Origin: Pigoraptor vietnamica
Taxonomy: Eukaryota > Opisthokonta > Filasterea
NCBI GenBank assembly: GCA_943704525.1
Contig: CALSCQ010001829.1
Location: 1 to 10,987, forward strand
Length of the DNA: 10,987 nucleotides
Direction of reading: 5' to 3'
In this document: in pieces, positions 8,505 through 10,987 of the stretch
Position numbering within the stretch: position 1 is the first letter of the stretch
Layout of the letters: each line of letters starts with the position of its first letter
Program-made: the position numbers and the translations under genes
Notes under the pieces: model-generated
What the model was told of the DNA's origin: nothing
Databases searched by the model: none
What the model saw: the letters and a program-made list of their open reading frames with translations, nothing else

Positions 8505-9733
8505 TCACGCCTCGCTCTGCGCTTGTGCGTCGTACTCTGGGACTGTCTCAACGTAGAGCCCATCGGCCGGCCTTTCGATCAGCACCTCCGTGGATGCGCT
8601 CGCCGTGACCTTCCCCTTGAGAGGCGGCTCCTTATCGGCCTTCACCGTCGCGCTTTCCGTGCGGCACTGCAACACAATCGTCCGCTGCAGCTGCGTCGCA
8701 ATGTCGGCGAACGACGGCCGCGTCTCGGCGTGCTTTCGCCAACACGACTCCATGACGGTGTACACTGGGGGAGGGCAGCCCTCGGGACGTGCGAGGCGCT
8801 TGCCCGACGAGACTGCAGGAGTGGGAATCTTGAGGATGCGTGCACGCACAGCAAGTGAACATACGCCAACAAGACACACACACACACAAACACAAGCAGA
8901 TCTGGACGCACACGGATACAAGACGCACGCAAACAACACACACATACACACAAAAATGCGTGATATGATACATACGATAGTGAATCACGTCGTGGTTCTC
9001 GATGCCCGCATATGGCTTAACGCCCTGCAAACACACACACAAGACACGCGAGGACACAGCAGTCAGTAACCGTGTGTGTGTGTGTGTGTGTGTGTTTGTG
9101 CTTTTTGTGTGTGTGTGTGTGTGTGTTTGCGCGTGTAAAGGGAGCCGCTTGCACGCACCTTGGCAAAGACCTCCCACATGGTCACGCCACAGCTCCACAC
9201 ATCAGACGCCTGCGAAGAGTCCAGAGGACCGTCACTTAATATAAGCGCCAATATATATACAACTCCGCCAGAAGTGAGTGCCGCACAATAGCCATCACTC
9301 ACAAGCGCCAAGGTGCAAACAGCCCAAAAATTAGAGACGTGCGACAGTCACAGTGCCGCACTTCGATGCCCGCGTGAGAGTGAAAAGGGCGCGCTCAGCA
9401 GTGAAGAGCTTAGAAGATATGAGGAGATCAGGACACTTGCCGTGGTGAATATCCTGCGCTCAAGCGACTCGGGTGCCCTGGAGATGATATAGAGGCCGTT
9501 AGGGGCAAATCAGAGCAAGGGGATGCGTGGACGCTGTGCGCGTGAAATCGTGTCCATTGTTGCGCACAGGCGACGAGTGGGATGCACGCACGACGGCCTG
9601 CAGTGAGATGTGACAGGACCCACATCCACTTAACCGGGAGCTTTGTGCGGGATTTCGCCCTGCAGATAAAGAAAGGAGCAATTAAGTGAAAAAGCACCAG
9701 CAAACGATGTACGCGAACACACAGGCGCACAGA

Positions 9734-9778
<45 letters not shown>

Positions 9779-10768
9779 GTACACGCACGCGAACACAAAT
9801 GCGCGCGCACCACACATCCACACACCTGTAGTAATCGCCTCCGCTCCCCGCGTCGCGCGACAATCCAAAGTCGGCGATCTTCACTGTAACGTTGGCCTCT
9901 GACGACATGCGGCCGACCATGGCCCCGTCCTGCTTTCCCGCCGCTCGCCCAACGACCACCATGCAGTTGCGCGCAGCAAGGTCTCTGCAGCAGCCAACGA
10001 GAAGCACATTCGCTCATCAGCTAAATCTTGCAATGCCGATAAAAAGGAACGAGGCTTTTCGCGCATGCGCGTATGTGAGTGAGTGTGTGAGTGTGTGTGT
10101 GCCATGTCTCGTGTAGACGTCGTATGACGTGCTCAAATGCACAGGGAAAAACAGACGACGGAAGGGAACAGCAGCAGGGCGCACCTGTGCACAATCTGGC
10201 ACTTAGCGAGGTGCTCCATCCCCCGCGCAATGTCAAAGCAGAACACAGTGCAGTCGAACGGCTGCAGCACTTTCGCGTGCGCCGCAATAAAGTGGCGCAA
10301 GTCGCCCTTCTGCGCGTACTCCAAAATCACTGCGATACAAAACGCAAGAGGAGTGGGTGAGTGGGCGACTGTCTGTCGCTATGAGTGCGCAGGTGTTGTT
10401 ACGAAGGTCGAGTGCGTGAGCGACGTTCGCGAGTGTGTGCGGGTATAATGAGAGGTCGAAATGTGAGGGTTGCAGGCACGTGCGCCTGCCGGATAGAGTC
10501 ACAAAAACGTAGTTCGAGAGTACCCACTCGCATTGGGCTCGTCTCTGGGGGCGAAAATCGAACGTAGTGTCAGTAAATTTGAACGGCGCGAAGCACATGT
10601 ACAGCCATCAGGCCCGATGACGTCGCGCGACGCTCAAACGACGCCTCAAAAATTCTACCGCCAATTCCGGGAATGTGGCTGAGTCAATTGAGAACAGCAT
10701 GTACGGACACGCCGGCACTCACTGTGTGCACACGCCGTGGAGAGCTATGATGTTAGGGTGTCGCGGAA
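8505..10768 (-). CDS. Protein tyrosine kinase 2, 3' part, nine exons
   Basis: This is a second protein tyrosine kinase on the minus strand, missing its start. Exons in phase are 10723..10768, 10528..10544 (17 bases), 10185..10329, 9826..9984, 9624..9659, 9441..9477, 9159..9209, 8976..9024 and 8505..8812, giving 281 visible residues. Order of motifs: RHPNIIALHGVCTQ (end of the C-helix and beta-4), ILEYAQKGDL (hinge), HRDLAARN (68-75), an enlarged linker, DFG (107-109), YY (120-121), LPVKWMAPES, ASDVWSCGVTMWEV, GVKPYAGI and ETRPSF. The glycine loop and lysine strand are off the contig or in unresolved exons at 10769..10969. Donors are GTGAGT, GTGGGT, GTGCGC, GTGTGT, GTGGGT, GCAAGT (a GC-AG intron, 9210..9440), GTGCGT and GTATGT; all acceptors are CAG. 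The tail is about 65 residues, ending in acidic sequence with YVETVPEYD. All visible catalytic residues are intact. Stop TGA is 8505..8507. Confidence 0.9.
8873..8893 (-). repeat. Short GT microsatellite in kinase 2 intron
   Basis: A CA run on the + strand (GT on the sense strand) lies in intron 8813..8975. Further GT-rich sequence follows up to the GTATGT donor. Confidence 0.8.
9072..9127 (-). repeat. CA microsatellite in kinase 2 intron
   Basis: Two GT runs on the + strand are split by TTTGTGCTTTTT. They lie in intron 9025..9158. On the sense strand they read CA, opposite in polarity to most other introns here. Confidence 0.9.
9734..9778 (-). repeat. Compound (CA)n(TA)n microsatellite in kinase 2 intron
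   Basis: About 14 CA steps (9734..9762) run directly into about eight TA steps (to 9778) within intron 9660..9825. On the sense strand this is TA followed by GT. It is a likely site of length polymorphism and assembly error. Confidence 0.92.
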
Positions 10769-10969
10769 CTGGGCGTTAAAGATGCACCGTCAGTAACAGG
10801 AGACAGTAAGTCAAATGGATGGCAGCTCCTACTATCTGCATTGCGTCTCTCGCTCGTACATAAGAACGAAGCGGCAGCCGACGCGACACGCCCACGAAAA
10901 CAGACATGCGTCTACCCATGCGTGCCACAGTCGTTCAGAGAGCACATAGACGGACTCCTCCTGCTCAAC
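10769..10969 (-). other. Upstream intron of kinase 2 and unresolved sequence
   Basis: The exon starting at 10768 is preceded on the minus strand by CGCCCAG, a good acceptor, so at least the right part of this stretch is intron. The C-helix and the lysine strand of the kinase should lie upstream, but I cannot assign an exon here. An open stretch reading EESVYVLSERLWHAW near 10910..10960 does not match a kinase motif. Confidence 0.5.
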
Positions 10970-10987
10970 ATCGGAAGAGCACACCTC
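10970..10987. other. Illumina adapter remnant, right end
   Basis: The last 18 bases, ATCGGAAGAGCACACCTC, match the start of the TruSeq adapter (ATCGGAAGAGCACACGTC) with one mismatch. Together with the left-end adapter this creates an 11-base terminal inverted repeat that is purely technical. Confidence 0.9.

Noticed and set aside
8262-8858. Plus-strand open frame of 198 codons
   Set aside because: It is the antisense shadow of the last exon of kinase 2 plus AT-rich intergenic DNA, with no recognisable domain.
9210-9311. Open reading continuing upstream of ASDVW into the intron, starting at a TTG codon
   Set aside because: It would replace the KWMAPES segment with unrelated residues. The 37-base exon at 9441..9477 gives the correct motif and spacing.
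1-10987. Terminal inverted repeats of a linear plasmid, virus or transposon
   Set aside because: The matching ends are Illumina adapter sequence.

Overview
The window reads as a nuclear DNA contig from a GC-rich, intron-rich unicellular eukaryote. It has two protein tyrosine kinases with the HRDLAARN catalytic loop, a NIPA-type magnesium transporter split by many short spliceosomal introns, GT/CA microsatellites inside introns, and no bacterial-style operons. The 15 fully bounded introns I could place are 124 to 272 bases long (mean about 178). All acceptors are CAG and 12 of 15 donors begin GTG. Tyrosine kinases plus this gene structure fit a choanoflagellate or other unicellular holozoan, or an Acanthamoeba-like amoebozoan. 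The sequence alone does not decide between them. Both ends (1..13 and 10970..10987) are Illumina adapter remnants, so the window looks like a complete untrimmed contig.

Layout, left to right. 72..1646 (+) is the 3' part of tyrosine kinase 1, with a Ser/Arg/Pro-rich tail. Its last 14 codons and stop form the first unit of a 47-base tandem array with a 121-base higher-order period (1601..1970). 1971..2338 is a convergent intergenic stretch. 2339..5109 (-) is a complete six-exon NIPA-like gene whose product carries a signal peptide and a long Ser/Thr/Ala/Pro-rich ectodomain before the transporter. 5110..5920 is a divergent promoter region with simple-sequence inverted repeats and a roughly 34-base tandem repeat. 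5921..8201 (+) is an intronless F-box plus degenerate ankyrin-like gene broken by about five frameshifts. 8202..8504 is an AT-rich intergenic stretch. 8505..10768 (-) is tyrosine kinase 2, nine exons, cut off at its 5' side by the contig end.

The genes do not form an obvious functional unit. The two kinases point inwards from opposite ends but share no intron position, so they look like old paralogs. The broken, intronless F-box/ankyrin gene stands out among intron-rich neighbours. It may have come from a giant virus or by retrocopying and then decayed. That origin is inference.
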